DNA of 64,000 bases from Trichosphaerium sp. ATCC 40318 (Eukaryota; Discosea; Flabellinia; Trichosidae): the NCBI GenBank assembly GCA_038496445.1, contig JALMLS010000093.1:1-64000 (forward strand). The letters run 5' to 3'. Position 1 is the first letter of the stretch. Every line of letters starts with the position of its first letter. Shown piece after piece: positions 1-13,086 of this stretch. The position numbers and the translations under genes were made by a program. The notes beneath the pieces were generated by a model. It made no database searches, was not told the origin of the DNA, and saw only the letters and a list, made by a program, of their open reading frames with translations.

Positions 1-326
1 AAAAAGAAAAGGGTGCAGGTTTGATTGTTCGCTACTCGCCATTGAAAGATCGATCGTGTCTGACTTTGTTTTGTTAGTCTTGTCTCGTGTTGGCAGAATA
101 TTGTATTGTGTTCTAAATACATAGTCACCTGTCTCGCCAGCAGAATGGTGATTTTTATGTACCGGGTAAAGAATAAGAAAATCACGTGACTTTAATGTTG
201 TTATGATATTATTGCTTTTTTTGTAAGCGTGTCCTTTTTACCACATTGTTTCAGTCAAACGTGGCTCTATTTTCGGTGAAGAGTCGTGCTTGGGCTTAGT
301 AGTGTTGTTAGCATCAATAGAGTTAC
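1..326. other. 5' flank without a recognisable gene
   Basis: No open frame with protein-like content is visible. The stretch contains one CACGTG palindrome near 182 and T-rich tracts. It is probably the upstream region of the RCC1-like gene that starts at 327. Confidence 0.4.
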
Positions 327-2069
327 ATGGCTAAGGAAAGGCACCAAGTAGGAGAAACGAGAACCGTTTTAGGCGAAAATACGATACAAAGGAATACTTC
401 GCATCTAGCTGTTTGTGGTGACTTCCATACGCTACTAATAGGCACCACAGCATATTATTTAAATACTCTCGATCGTTTAAAAAAGCTGTACCAATCGAAG
501 GCGTACCACCCGTTATTTCAGTAGCTGGCGTACGTGGAAGTGCTGGGAGAAGTGATTACATACTATTAACAAAAGAGGGCAATTTACGTTGGAAAGACTC
601 CATACGACGCTAAAATAGTTGAATCTACGCATTTCTTTGTTGCAATTAAAGCTGGCTTCGATCTAGTGATTGCGTTGGACAAAAACGGAGATGTTTATCA
701 AACAGGCGGTTACTTACCGCCTAAATACTACTTTCAGAAGGTTTTCGGATTACCAATTATAACATCAATAGAATGTCACCTAAGAACAGCATCTGCTTTA
801 TCAATGAGAGGTGAGTTATTCTATTGGGAGATAGTACAAGAAGACTTGATGAATTTCATTCAGCTGAACCTATAGAGATTGAATGGGTTACACCTGGTGA
901 TATCTTCTTACTATGTTGTGGAGCACATGTTCGTCATGATGGTCACGTGTATGTTGGTTCTTCTCATGTATCTGTTATTGATCCTCCTGATGATGTTATC
1001 AATGTTTGTTTTGGTGTATGGATTGTATACATGTTAACAAGATCAGGAGATGTTTACTTTTGGAATCCACTTGTTGATACACCTGCACAACGTATACCTA
1101 ATATTTCTTGTATATATTTAGCTGCTGGAAGAATAAAGGTAGTTGGATGGTGTAAAGATGGTAAAATTGTTGAGTTACCTTCAGTGTTTGATGAAACAAA
1201 AACAATTGATTTCGGCCTAAAAAAAGTATCAAAGAGCGGAATAGAGGCATGTCTTTTCCTTCAACCCTCGACCTTTTTAACGCCTATAGGATCCTAAATT
1301 CTATCGTAATACATCCAAGGTAGTTTCTATAGACACCAGAAGGAGTTACGAGAAAAAGACGATGAGAACACATCGCGGATTTAGAGTCGCTATAAAACAA
1401 ATAGTAGAAAGCGCTTTTGATACAGTTGCTGAGGCCTATGGAAAACTGACTATTTCTGCTCATGATGAAGAACCTTCTATTGAACGTGTTCATAGTATTG
1501 GATCTACTAGTGCATCTAAAAGTAGTATGGATAAGAGTCTAGATGAGGATGTAACAGATTTTGATTCCTTAACAACTTGTTCTGTAAATGATCACGGGAT
1601 TGCTTTGCAACCAGAAGATTTCGTAGTAGATTGTAAAGAATTTGAAGTTATTAATAACGAAACACACAAGGTACCCAGTAATTCAATGATCGCATACCAA
1701 CGTTTTAAACACGGGAAAGTACATTTGAAATAACACGTGTTTTTTTTTAATGTCAATTTACGCTTTGAAAATACACAAGTCTCAGCACATTACCTCCTGA
1801 TTTTCTGATTTATTTTTTAACCTTAAACTAACTTTGTTTTTTTGAAGGATGCTCCTGACACCAGTTCTATAAACACTTTATCAATGTTTGATGCTTTTTC
1901 AAGAGCAAATGAACAAACTGAACTTAGCCTTCCATTTTCTGTAGGACCAAGCCCTTGTCATACTCTTCCAAGTGTATGCAGTCAATCTTTAGCTTTCAGT
2001 GGTGACTTGTCACTGAATGACGAGGAGATACCAATCGAAATCATCAGAAATGAACCAAAAACCAACTGA
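327..2069 (+). CDS. RCC1-like beta-propeller protein with frame breaks
   Basis: The translation contains RCC1-type blade motifs such as ALDKNGDVYQTGG, a GELFYW segment and MLTRSGDVYFW, followed by a Ser/Asp-rich tail. RCC1-like propellers act as scaffolds or exchange factors; the specific partner is not visible. Introns at 1226-1289 (64 b) and 1671-1847 join frames cleanly in phase 0. The start at 327 is the first ATG in the frame that gives the opening blade (GDFHTLLIG). The reading frame breaks three times without splice signals: near 477-486 in an A run, near 586 (two bases short) and at 825-828, where a GGG run would give the expected YWGDS with one more G. This is either a decaying gene or uncorrected indels; the intact propeller pattern on both sides favours indels. 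Confidence 0.6.
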
Positions 2070-2318
2070 CACTTGAATCATGTGCAAAATTGAGCAAAAA
2101 AGACTGACAGTAGTCGTACACCCACAAATTCATTGGGAAATGTTTGTTGCCATTTTCCCTGAGTTTATTTACCATTTCCCACTAAATAAGGGCACTTAAT
2201 TGGACAAGATGTAAGAGAAGACATTTGTTATCCCAAAAGGAAGTTTTGGTGATTAAGCCACCAGATTCTTAGTTTCGTAGGAACATGTTGAAAGATGCTC
2301 GTCAACCAAAATACTTAG

Positions 2319-2460
2319 GTTTGTGGTACCTATCATTCAAGGTAGTGGGCATGTTAGATCTCCTGAGATACCTACGAAATCTTCTAGTACAGAATTTGTG
2401 CTTGATGAGTTCGAAAAAGTACAAGCTTTAGAACAGACAATGCTTTATGCCGTTGCATAA
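2319..2460 (+). other. Orphan exon-like open stretch
   Basis: A 46-codon open frame follows a plausible acceptor (TTAG at 2315-2318) and ends in TAA. Its composition is protein-like (SPEIPTKSSSTEFVLDEFEK). It may be a further 3' exon of the RCC1-like gene or part of a lost neighbour. No family is recognised. The rest of 2070-2735 shows nothing else I can support. Confidence 0.25.
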
Positions 2461-2798
2461 AGCACGTGATCAAACAATTAATTAATAAAATGTTTCGTTC
2501 GTAAAGTATAATTTGAATAGTTGTGCGCATTACTGTTCAAAAAGTGACTTGCAAGCAACACGTCGAATTGAGCTCTTTTATTTACAAATTACTTTTTACA
2601 GACTTTTGGAATTGGTAATCCAAAGTATGTTTTAACACAACCTCTGCCTATCCCATTACTAACAGCCAAATAAACACTATCTATGAGAAAAAATAAGACT
2701 TAAAAACAAATCGCTTTGTGCAATGCAAGTCAAGTTATTCACGTTGTTGTTTAGCAACTTCACTGAAGACAATAGTGCCAACTATGACTACGGAAATT

Positions 2799-3750
2799 TT
2801 AAAGTTTGAGTCCGTTACCTGGTAAGTTTTTGAATACAATGCCAATGTAGACGCCATCTATAAAATAACTAACTGTACGCTGTTTCATATCAAGTAGTAG
2901 ACCAACTCTCTTATCTGTTGTATTGTATCCTTGAACATGACCAATATGTGTTCCTTTACAATGAACACTACCCATTGCATTAACAGCCCATCCTTGCTCC
3001 CTATTTCTTAAACATGAGTATATGTACATCAACGATAATGCGACTAGTAAAAAGCTTCAAAGCACGTGTTTTTTTTTTGCGCTTCCGACTTTAGGTTTGT
3101 CACGTGATCGTAATAAATTGACACGACATACCACAAGTCCTCGTCAAGATTATTTAAACAACTAGCATCAGCAACCCCTAGTCGAAATGTCCATTTCCCT
3201 ACGAACAAACATTAAAACAACAAAATCACGTGCACAAACGTACCGAGTCTTTTTGCTAAAATTGATGTTCCTGTGTAAGATTGAAACGTTTCCACCTCCC
3301 AGTAGAACCTCTCAAACCCAGTGAAAGGCCTGTTCGAGAGAGTGATTGTATCGCTTCTTGGCATACTCACAAAAGTCCCATTTTCAGTAATGATGACGCC
3401 TCTAAAAAAGAACAAAAGTATAAGCCGATAGATAATCATTGAGGTACTTTCTTGCCGCATTTGTTCTTATCCCATCGTACATAAAATAAATACTTATATA
3501 TTTGTAACCAAGACATGTTATGTATTGCTTGTGTAGGTAAGTAATTCGAATCAAGCCGATTTAAAGTTTTTTCCCTCCATATGACGTTTTGAAGCGATAT
3601 ATGTCTGAAATACTGTGACGATACGCCAAAAGAGTTTAATAGGCATGGTATAGGAAGGAATGAAGCGATAATTGTCCACAGTTCAGGTGGAATCATCCCG
3701 CTAGTGTCGATAGCGGTGAGTAAGTGTAAGTAATAAACATGGTACCTCAT
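2799..3750 (-). CDS. F-box plus SPRY domain protein
   Basis: The N-terminal part reads as an F-box (IPPELWTIIASFLPIPCLLN), the segment that binds Skp1 in SCF ubiquitin ligases. It is followed by a SPRY/B30.2-like domain in pieces: FERFYWEVE, WTFRLGVADAS, WAVNAMGSVHCKG and FIDGVYIGIVFKNLPGNG. This would be a substrate-recruiting SCF subunit, with SPRY as the likely binding face. Introns interrupt at about 3376-3450, 3203-3240 and between about 3031 and 3125; three CACGTG sites lie in the last two. The terminal stop at 2799 comes early for SPRY. A one-base shift there opens a frame with SPRY-like beta-strand residues (ISVVIVGTIVF) down to a TAA at 2735-2737, so the true end may be 2735. Confidence 0.65.
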
Positions 3751-3940
3751 TGCGGCTATTTGTTCGCCGGTTTGACACCGTTGCTTAAGGCAGTTAAAGG
3801 TTTACTGAATTGAAAGGACCTAATATTGACCACAAGGTTTTCTCGTGCCAAATAAACTCTAGTGTCTATCAGAGCTATTTCAGACGTAACAAGACATCCT
3901 AGAAATAAAAAGAAGGTATTCTAACTGTACAAGGAACGTT

Positions 3941-6900
3941 ATGAGCGTGGCAAAGAATACAGCTTCCAAAAATTCGTGGGATTCCTCGTATCTCATGTAT
4001 GAGCTACCTAATGAACTTATTGTGCTTATAATAAGAAATGTGGATGATATGAAGTCGTTTCTGAACATTTCAAGCACTTGTAAGGAGTACGCAATGCGAC
4101 TGTTTGAAAGACATCACCGATATCTTTATCAATACAATTTTTAGGATCAGTGCCGTCTGTTCTTCTCAGTTAGCTCCCTTTTGTCGTTATCTATACGCCA
4201 ACAATTGGCACTTGAGCAGTGCAGAGCTATTGGCGCAATTTCCAGATGGCTCAAACACGTGCGCTTGAGATATTATTTAATGCTTCAGGCATTCATTGAA
4301 CATAGGTTTTGGTTGACAAAATACAAAGAACGTCATAAAGAAGAACAGTCAATATTTGATCAAGTTGTTGGTGTATGTCACTACATGATCAAACACCTTC
4401 ATACGTAAAATAACTCTTCTAGAACGAGAGTAACTGTAACAGTTTCTATGATGAAAACTTTGATCTGAAGACTATCTTTCCAACAAAAATGGTAATTCCA
4501 TTTACTTTGAATGCCTGTGGACTTAACAGTTCCTATTAGCGTCTCTACAAATTTGTCCCGCGTAAACCAATGTTGTTGGATGTCATTGCTAGTTGCTTGA
4601 TGAGATGTACAAATCCTACTGATAATGACAAACGAATTTATCTTGTTGAGATGCTGGTATCTACCAGTGCTAAAACATATTCTGATATTGAAGGCTTTTA
4701 TGGCGCTATAACGCACTGTATTGCCTTTGAGGCAAACAGAGAAGCAGGTGTGTTACTTAACAGTCATACAGCTGATAGTTGAACAATGTTTGATAGGTAG
4801 CATCTTTTGGTGCCTCTGTGGTAATATTGGTAGCTTGTCTCGTTCCACTGAAAGAATCAAAAGCGTAGGGTTGCTAGAGCTTCTTATAAAACACATGTCA
4901 GACTTCCGTAAGGATGTTTCAAAGTATACATTCCGAATACCGTTATACATTGAAGCAGTAGCTCGTATCTTTGTAGCAGCAAAAGGTACAAAATTGAAAG
5001 TTTTGATATCTTCTTCTGTACCTTCTTGTATTCGAATGCTTTAGACTTTACTGCTTTGGGAGTGTTTTAACTTGTTTAAACAGCTAGGAAGATCTCTTTG
5101 TCAGAACAGGCTGACCTAGAATCAGTTGTAGAACTGAGTTTGGGCTTGATTTCTTCACTGCCTGGAGAAATCACAAAAGCATATCTAGGTGTGTTCAAGC
5201 TTGCAAACACTATAAAAAATATTCAAAATAATCCAACATTGCTTTTTGAGCTTGTTGATACGTTTACAAATATGTCATCAATATGGTTCGGGTCAGGTAC
5301 CTTCGCTTTTTCTGTTTTCCTAGAATTTTTTATGGTGATGCTTTTCTGCTCATTGTAAATTTAGAGACTGTTGATCACTTTGGTAAGAAAAAGAGGGTTA
5401 TAAGGGAATCGTTAGATAGAACCGTGTATTATGCGATGAATTTGTTTGGGACAACTTTGAAGAATGTTAGTGATTTTGGTAAATATTCAGACTCTGTTAT
5501 GCACAGTCGTCTCTCAAAAGCTTTAATTCGTACAATTATTACCTTGATAGCATCTAAACGTATTTGTTCTTTTGTTATGGAAAAAGTATGGTTCTCATTC
5601 TCTTTGCTAAAGTTTGAAGGTACAACATAACAGCCTTTCTTGATGAACTTTTTTCTGTGCTCTTTAAATAGTGCTCTCACATTTACGTTAACAAACCCCT
5701 TAAACTTGTGTTGTATCAAGGTTTTTATACTTCACACTGATTTTTTTTACATTTTTATTCACATAAAGTTGGGACAACGTCTCTTGCTATATGACCAAGA
5801 AGGTTAAAGCTGTGATGAACCATATTATCTACTCCAAATATATGGTTGCTTACAAACAGACAGAGTTATCTAACCAATATTTTATTTAGAGTATGTTACA
5901 ACGATGATAAACAAAAGTGACACGATTAGTATTCTCATAAATCTACTCCCAAAGTTACATAAGGCCAAACAATCATACCGTAGATTATGTTCTACTCTAT
6001 CATATTATTCAGTATGTAGTATAGACATTATTGGGCAGCAGAGATGGGCACTTAATGAAGATCTAAGGAACATTGTTTTCAATGAAGTAATACGATGGAA
6101 ACCAGAGAGTAGTTTAAGAGTGTCAAGCCTGATACATGCAATTGGAAACACAGCCTTGAACTTGAAAGAATTTCATACAATTGTGTCCAAGGTACAGAAC
6201 TTTAAAGCTTTTGAAACTCTTTTTCTCAGTAACTTTTCTCTTCTAGGACATAATCCTGATCAACCACATTATCAATATCGCTCTAAACGGTAAGTATAAA
6301 TATGAGAAAATTAATATTAGTTATTTTTGATCACGTGATTGTAGTGTCGCTTGGCAAAACTAGTGAAAACTCAATGGCTCTTTTGACAAACATGGTATCA
6401 GAAGAATGTACGTTAATAATTCGATAGCTGTTGAGACTTTGGTTTGTTTATTCTTATCTCCAATACCAGTTATGGAAGTACTGGGCCCTTACATACCACG
6501 ATTTGGAAGTATTCTTTTAGATGAGAACAAGAAAGTCACAAAAACGCACTTGTTTGAGATAGCTTCACTTATTGCTGTGGCGTCAACTTATGGTACCAAA
6601 AAATACCTTTAGCTGCCTAATTATGGACTTCTCCATATTGACTAATTAAATAGTGGATCTAACAGAAAAAGTAACATCGGGGATCCGTAAAATAGCAATA
6701 CTTGCTAGAGAAGCTGAAGATTTTACAGGTTAGTCGAAACATCCCCTTATTTGAACAAAGTTGATCAAAAATACCTCCATTCTTGAACATACCTTCAGTT
6801 TCTATCTACCATAATACGTGTACATACACTCTTTTTATCACTGGCAAAAAAATTTTCTTGTCACATTATTACTATGAAAAGTAGAACATAAAATGTACAT

Positions 6901-7203
6901 CTTATGTGTTAATAGAATATTGCCATGGCGTTTGTGGTCCTGATGATTTCTTGTGGACGTTAGCTGTTAAAAACAAGAATGCACAGCTTCTTGGTTTAGT
7001 ATTAATGGAGAAAATTGAGTTGTTACCAGACACAAACGCGTGGAGACAATCAATGCCAACTGTGCGTTTATAGCATATTTTTTGGAAAATTTAATAATTT
7101 ATTTTAGTTACTTGGCTTCTTAGAGCGTGTTAATGAAACTGACGATAGTCTCGTACACTCAATTATTCGAAATATATACAATAGATTTGCAGTGTACCAA
7201 TAA
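3941..7203 (+). CDS. F-box protein with armadillo/HEAT-like repeats
   Basis: An F-box-like start (YELPNELIVLIIRNVDDMKS) leads into a basic IQ-like helix (AISRWLKHVRLRYY) and then about 800 residues of helical repeats of the armadillo/HEAT type. Supported introns include 4986-5083, 5297-5364, 5586-5768, 6291-6363, about 6595-6653, 6730-6914 and 7063-7108, and each restores frame. The protein ends at TAA 7201-7203. Oddities are an in-frame TAG at 4142 with open coding on both sides, a frame change near 4745-4771, and a one-base loss in an A run near 6403 that separates NMVSEE from YVNNSIAVETL. It could be an SCF adaptor; no orthologue is named. Whether it is a pseudogene or mis-sequenced is open. 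Confidence 0.55.
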
Positions 7204-7413
7204 ATAAGCATCACATGTATGTAATTTGCTAAGTTATTGTTACGTAACACGTGTTGTTGTGGTTAGTTGCTGGTTAGTCACGGACTTTGCTACAAGTGTG
7301 CCAGTCTGCTACAGTCACATTACAGGTAGATTTTTCAATGCACATGCACATTACCGAAGGAAGGAAAGTTTAGAATTACTTTGACGCCACTAACCATTGT
7401 ACCACCAGACACA

Positions 7414-10400
7414 ATGAGGTCAGTAAACGCGCTAGTACTATTTGTGTTGGCGATTAGTGCTATTATGGCATATAAATGGGAACCTGTGCCCCTCATAACA
7501 ACGGAAAGTCGCCAAAAAGGCAATATAGGTAATATACAAACGCTATCCACGCTAGCAACGCTAGTTACTGCGTATAACTACTCAAGGAAGCTTACAACGT
7601 TATTCAGGTGGAGAAGGATGCCAAGTAATACAAGCAATGGCTATAGACGCGTCAGGAAACTTTTTATTGATGGGTACTAATCGGTTTCGAAGCGCACCAC
7701 GTGCTTATTCGAAAAAGTTGAACACTTTTCCTTTTTGTTTTCGCTTTTTGTGACAACTTACAATGGTATTAAGGTACTGATGTTGGCGGTTTGTACCGTT
7801 CTTTAAACGGTGGAAGCACGTGGATTAGTGCCAATATTGGCTATTCGCCACGTGTGCGTATTGGTGCTTGAAACCTTGCAAAAATTTAGAACTAGCGCAA
7901 AAGGTTTGGTTATTTATTTAACAACAGGGAAATTGTGGGTTTGCTATAGACCCAAGAAACTCTTCAAGAGCTCTAGCTATTGGTGGTAATTCAAACACAT
8001 TCTTTTCAGTACATGGTGTATACTTGACAACAAATCAAGGTTAGTTCCTAGCAGAAAAACATTCGCGGACCTGACCTAACTCCTCAAAGGATACACGTGG
8101 TCTCAGACTTTTCCAGCTTCGAACAACGGATACAGAGACTTTAGGGATCAAGTAGCGTTTGACCCAACAAGCTATGACGACAAGACAGGTTACAGTATGG
8201 TAAATAATAAATGTGAAAACTGAGGTCGGAATTCTCACCTTGTTTTCAGGTTGCGTATTGGTCTTCTATGGGCGATTGGGACCCTCACAGCCGCACTAGT
8301 ACTAATACGAACCTCGGCTTATACATGAGTGTGGACGGTGGATACTCTTGGAAGCTTGCTAATGCGGGATATGGAAGAAGTAACATAGGTGTATCTCCAG
8401 ACAATGGAAACGTATACATAGGCAACGAAAAAGGATTATTTTTGAGTTCAGACAGAGGAACATCTTTTAACAAGATTTTTAATGGCACTGTTCAAGGGTA
8501 CGTGTTAAGGAAACCCTAAGTTTTTTTGTATTGTTTTCTCTAAGAAATCGATTCTAGCATCAACGTTGTAGAAGTTTCTGAGAAAGTTATGATTTATTTA
8601 TGCACTACGACGCAGATAGTTGTGTTTGAGGAAAATGGTAATTTTTTTTTTTGGACATTTTTTTGCATCCTAAATTTCGTTTTAAGGAAAAGATGCTTCT
8701 CAAAAGGATATTATTACTCCGACTGGGTTTCATGGAACAATCGACTTGTATTGGATTAAAGTAAGCCCGGCACACCCAGATGATATACTCATTCAGAATG
8801 GGAGAGGATGGCCGGGATCAAACAAAAATCCAGCTAAAAAATATTTTTCTACGGATGGTACGCTTGCCATAACCAGCTGTCCACTAATAGGTTGGTGGAC
8901 CGCCAATTTATTAGCACGAGAGCATGGTCCAATATTGAAGAACTATTTATTCGATAACCTTCAGTAACTTCTTTGAAAGTCAAATTGAACAGTTTTGTAG
9001 GTGGTCATACTTTTGCAGCTAGTGTTGTTAATACCAAGGAAAGTTTCATTCCTAATAATGGTCGTGATAACAGATTTATATGGCATCCAAAGACCAGAGG
9101 TATAGGATGGAGTGTAGGTGCGTATAGCCAAAAAAACACTAATACATCTCAATGACTGTTATATTTGTAGGCGGCGATTTTATTGTACAAACCCAAGACA
9201 GTGGTATGTTTGATTCTTACAATTAGTTCATTAAAACGAGTTAACAGGGTATAGGGTCAAATTTCGAGTGGGCGAATAACGGCAACAACGGCGTGATGGT
9301 GGGTGGTAAATGGACTTTCAGTATGCAAAATCCAGATATTGTTTTCTTAGGATCACAAGACTACAACGGCGCTGTAACTGTCGACGGTGGTATGTCTCTA
9401 AGCGATTTTTTTAGTCTACAATTAACTGAACATAAATCTAAGGAAACACGTGGTCTTATTGCTCTGTTTCGGGATATTCATGGGGAGGATGGTGTTACGG
9501 AACTTATGCATTGAATTCAACATATCTGTTTGGTGGACATGCACCTGTAAGTGGAGTAAACAACAAACGATTAGTAACAAGAAGCATTGACGGTGGAAAA
9601 TCGTTTAAAGATAGCACGTGCGATTTAACAACCTCGCTTAATTCGTAAACTAACTTCCTTTAACAGATATGTAATAGATGATGACGGAAAGAACATGTGC
9701 TTTGGTCATCCATCAAAGGAGTCAATTGTTTTTAACCACAACTACCGATCTGGTGATTACGGGACTACATGGAAGGAAATGGTTAATTGTTCGGGTGTCT
9801 TTGGTGTATCAAAAGGTAGCTAGTGGCTTGGTTTGGTTATCCTAATTTGATGGTTTTAGATGGCAATATTCTTTACGGAGCTGATAAGAAGAATCTTGTT
9901 ATGTCTACAGACTTTGGTGTTACTTGGAAGTTCTTATTTGATGTTCCTTCTAATGTTAATGATATGGCTTTTGATGGCGTTGACATGATTTATGTCATAG
10001 CAGGTGCTGACAATATTACTTTGTACAGCGGAAAAGCAACTTAGTTTAACATGTGTTGTAGGTAGGAAAGCGTACTCTTGGAATACTACTTCAGGCAGTG
10101 CATTCACAGACTTAACTGCAAACGTTCCTGCTGATCAGTATGGCAACAAAAACTTGGCTACAGTTGCTGTAGATTTGGTAAGTGTTGGGGTTTTTTATTG
10201 AAAGACTATTGTTGTTTCAACTGTTCGTTGATACTAATGATGTTCTAGAGTCATCCGTCAAATATCTATATTGGCGCAAAGGGAGATTTATACCATGCGT
10301 TCAATGCAGTATCACGTTCAACAGATGGTGGTAAAACATGGGAAATAATATCTAGGATAAAATCAAACGACAAGTTTGGTAGAGTACCTGGTGCCAGCGA

Positions 10401-10554
10401 GGTTGTTTTTAATCTTGTATATTGGTAAAACCAATGCTTACTCTCTATTAAGGTTTCTAATATTCGAGTTCATCCGAAAACAGGGGATGTATGGGTGACA
10501 ACCGGATGCTACGGTATATGGAAATTTGTTTCCGAAGACAAAAGTATACTTTAA
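7414..10554 (+). CDS. Secreted Asp-box (BNR) repeat protein, sialidase/GH74/VPS10-like fold
   Basis: The start gives a signal peptide (MRSVNALVLFVLAISAIMA). The mature chain carries at least six Asp-box motifs (S/T-x-D-x-G-x-T/S-W/F), for example GLYRSLNGGSTW, GLYMSVDGGYSW, GLFLSSDRGTSF, RSIDGGKSF, STDFGVTW and RSTDGGKTW. These mark beta-propeller proteins of the sialidase, GH74 xyloglucanase and VPS10/sortilin type. The opening GTDVGGLYRS resembles GH74 enzymes more than sialidases, but no catalytic pair can be assigned by eye. About a dozen short introns (e.g. 7529-7586) split the gene. There is no C-terminal membrane helix, so it is likely secreted and may act on external polysaccharide. 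Stop TAA is at 10552-10554. Confidence 0.75.
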
Positions 10555-10906
10555 TAAAAACCTAACAAGCTCACACTTCCGTTTTTTAAAAGGCAGTCTC
10601 CTATAATGATTGTCTATTCATTTGTGTGATCTCAGGCTGAATAGTATACACCTTCTTTGTAAAAAACGTTAATGGACTTATAAGCTAGTTTGCTCTTGTC
10701 CAATGAAAAGGCCGATGTTTGTTTAGCTTGCTTAGTGGGTACTGCCCTATTTGTTCCCCTTTTTTTCTTACTACAGGTCAATGCTTGCAGTTATATGTTA
10801 GCTAACAAGTGACAATTGCAATTGATATCATCAGTTCCAAATTTTCGGAGCAAAAATAAAAACAGTGCAAGTCTTTGGATTTCAAATAATTTTTTAAAGT
10901 GCCGCC

Positions 10907-12593
10907 ATGCAAGGAGGTTCAAGTAGCTTTTTTATATTTACTTAGTCTTACATGTATCGCAGGTAGTGAAAAAATACCTGTTTGGCTAGATTGTGATCCA
11001 GGGTAAGTCATTTAGTAAAAAACTGCTAGAAACGTCAACTAACGAGTATAATAGGCACGATGATGCGTTTGCGATCATGTAAGTGAGATGTGTACGTTAT
11101 TTAATTAAAAAACAATAGGTTGGCAGGTTACAGCGATAAAATAACTCTCCTCGGCCTTTCGGTACGTATTTAACAACAAAATAATAAAAATAGCTTTCTT
11201 GGTTCTATTTATTCTCAAAACGCATCAAATGATCCCTCAATGCTGTGATATCCTATTCATACGCGTAATAAATAAAAATAGACAGTCATGGGTAACCAGA
11301 GTATTGACAAAGTGACAATAAACGCTCTACGTGTATTACAAGTATCAGGATTAGATCACATAGGTAAGGAAGACGCTAAAGCCAATTCTTAGAGCGATTT
11401 ACTGATTTTTTTATTAGACGTTGTCAAAGGACAGGTATCTCAATACACGGAGCACTTTTGAGTTTAATTTATCGATTAAGGGCACACCAATTATGGGCAG
11501 ACCAGCTGCTTGCCCAGAGATACACGGAGAAACAGGCCTAGACTCTAAAAACGGAAAATTCCCAGAGTTAACTAAAAGTAAGAAACTTTTTATCTTTGTT
11601 GTTTTCTTGTTTTTTGCGAGCTTATGGTGTACTCTAGAACCTATTGAGGGAAAGGCTGTTGTTCATATGGCTAAAGTGATTACAGAACATCCTTCAAAAG
11701 TTACATTAGTCGCTACAGGATGTCTTACGAACGTTGCATTGTTGATCACTTTATTCCCTGAAGTAAAAGATAATATTAGCCGTATTGTAATGTTGGGTGC
11801 GTACTTATCCACTGGCTCTTCATCAATAGTTTAAAATTAAATGTGCACTAGGTGGGGCTATGGGTATTGGTAATATGAACCCTGTTGCTGAGTGGAATAT
11901 GATGGTACGGATTAAAACGCTCAAAATGTGTTGTCAAAGTAAACCTAACCTTTTCTTCTTAACAGCTCGATCCAGAATCCACTAAGATAGTATTTGATTC
12001 AGGTATGACGCTTGTACAGATCCCTTTGGAAGTAACCCATAAGGTAAACAGCTATATAGTACATTCGTATTCATATTAACACCACATGTATAAAGGCATT
12101 GGTTACAAGGCAGATTTTTGCAAAAATAGCACAAATGAATACACCATTCTCTGAGCTTATGATTGAACTTCTTCGCTTTTTCAAAGACACATACAAAAGG
12201 GTAAGCATCACGACAAACGATCAACTACATTGCTGTAAATGTTAACCACTTTTTTTTTCTTTAAGGTTTTCTTTTTCGAAGATCCTCCTCTCCATGATCC
12301 ACTTGCTATTGCATTTGTCATTGACCCAGATATGTTTAAGACTGAACACTATAGAGTAGATATTGAAGTGACCTCACCTCTTACAAGGTTCGTTTGTGGT
12401 TATTTCATCGAAACTTTGCTTTGAGCATTAATTCTCACTTTTATTTCTTAGAGGGCAGACTGTTGTTGATGTTTATAGGATGAGTGATTTACCTCCTAAT
12501 GTACATGTAGCTGTAGATGTAGACGTAGATAAATTCTGGAAGTTAATGCTTAAACACTTGGAGATGGCAAATAAAAACAGCCCTATGAAATAA
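10907..12593 (+). CDS. Inosine/uridine-preferring nucleoside hydrolase family
   Basis: Exons assemble to the N-terminal calcium-binding motif of the family, DCDPGHDDAFAI, then GNQSIDKV, a central IHGETGL and ATGCLTNVA, and the C-terminal region HDPLAIAFVIDPDMF. These are the hallmark blocks of nucleoside hydrolases, which cleave ribonucleosides to base and ribose. Around ten introns of about 40-120 bases are needed: 11003-11054, 11079-11118, 11162-11281 and others, all GT-AG. The exon with IHGETGL is followed by an intron whose acceptor is CTCTAG at 11637. The start is short (MQG then intron) but is preceded by GCCGCC, a good initiation context. No signal peptide is seen, so it is probably cytosolic purine/pyrimidine salvage. 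Confidence 0.85.
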
Positions 12594-13000
12594 ACTACGC
12601 AAATTATGTTCATAACGAAACAGCTTTGACCATTTTCTACAAAATATGTACCAAAATCCACGCGAGTAGATTTTGGTTCCTAGTCATAGTAACCTGTGCT
12701 GCCATACCCAATAATGGATGACAGTGTTCTATATTGGCTTGAATCCCATACTCAAATAGTGTTAAACCAAAACTTGGAATACAAATAATCTACTTGCGTG
12801 GATTTTGATCCGGAAAACGTGTCGTCTGTAATTTTTTACATACTGCCTTCTTGCGCTTTTGAAACGTACCAAATAGCTATAAAAAGTATAAAACATGAGG
12901 CTGTACTAGCAATTAACTCCATTCAGTTTTCACAGAATTAAAAAATGGCAATGCCATTTCTAAGATACCACAATTTTTTGTGAAACAATTGTTTGGTGTT
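12594..13000. other. Intergenic, no gene seen
   Basis: This lies between the nucleoside hydrolase and U6 snRNA. It has A/T-rich tracts, including two TATAAAA-like strings around 12878-12893, too far from the U6 start to be its core TATA. Two similar short strings (TTTTGGTACATATTTTG and GATTTTGGT-type) recur on opposite strands around 12640-12680 and 12800. No coding content is seen. Confidence 0.4.
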
Positions 13001-13010
13001 TTTAAATATT
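13001..13010 (+). promoter_or_regulatory. TATA-like box upstream of U6
   Basis: TTTAAATATT lies 17-26 bases before the inferred 5' end of U6. That is the spacing range of a pol III type 3 TATA element. This is positional inference only; no upstream PSE-like element was identified. Confidence 0.35.
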
Positions 13011-13026
13011 ACGATCCGGTTATCTA

Positions 13027-13054
13027 TTGCCGACCCTTCGGGGAAGGCATATGT

Positions 13055-13086
<32 letters not shown>

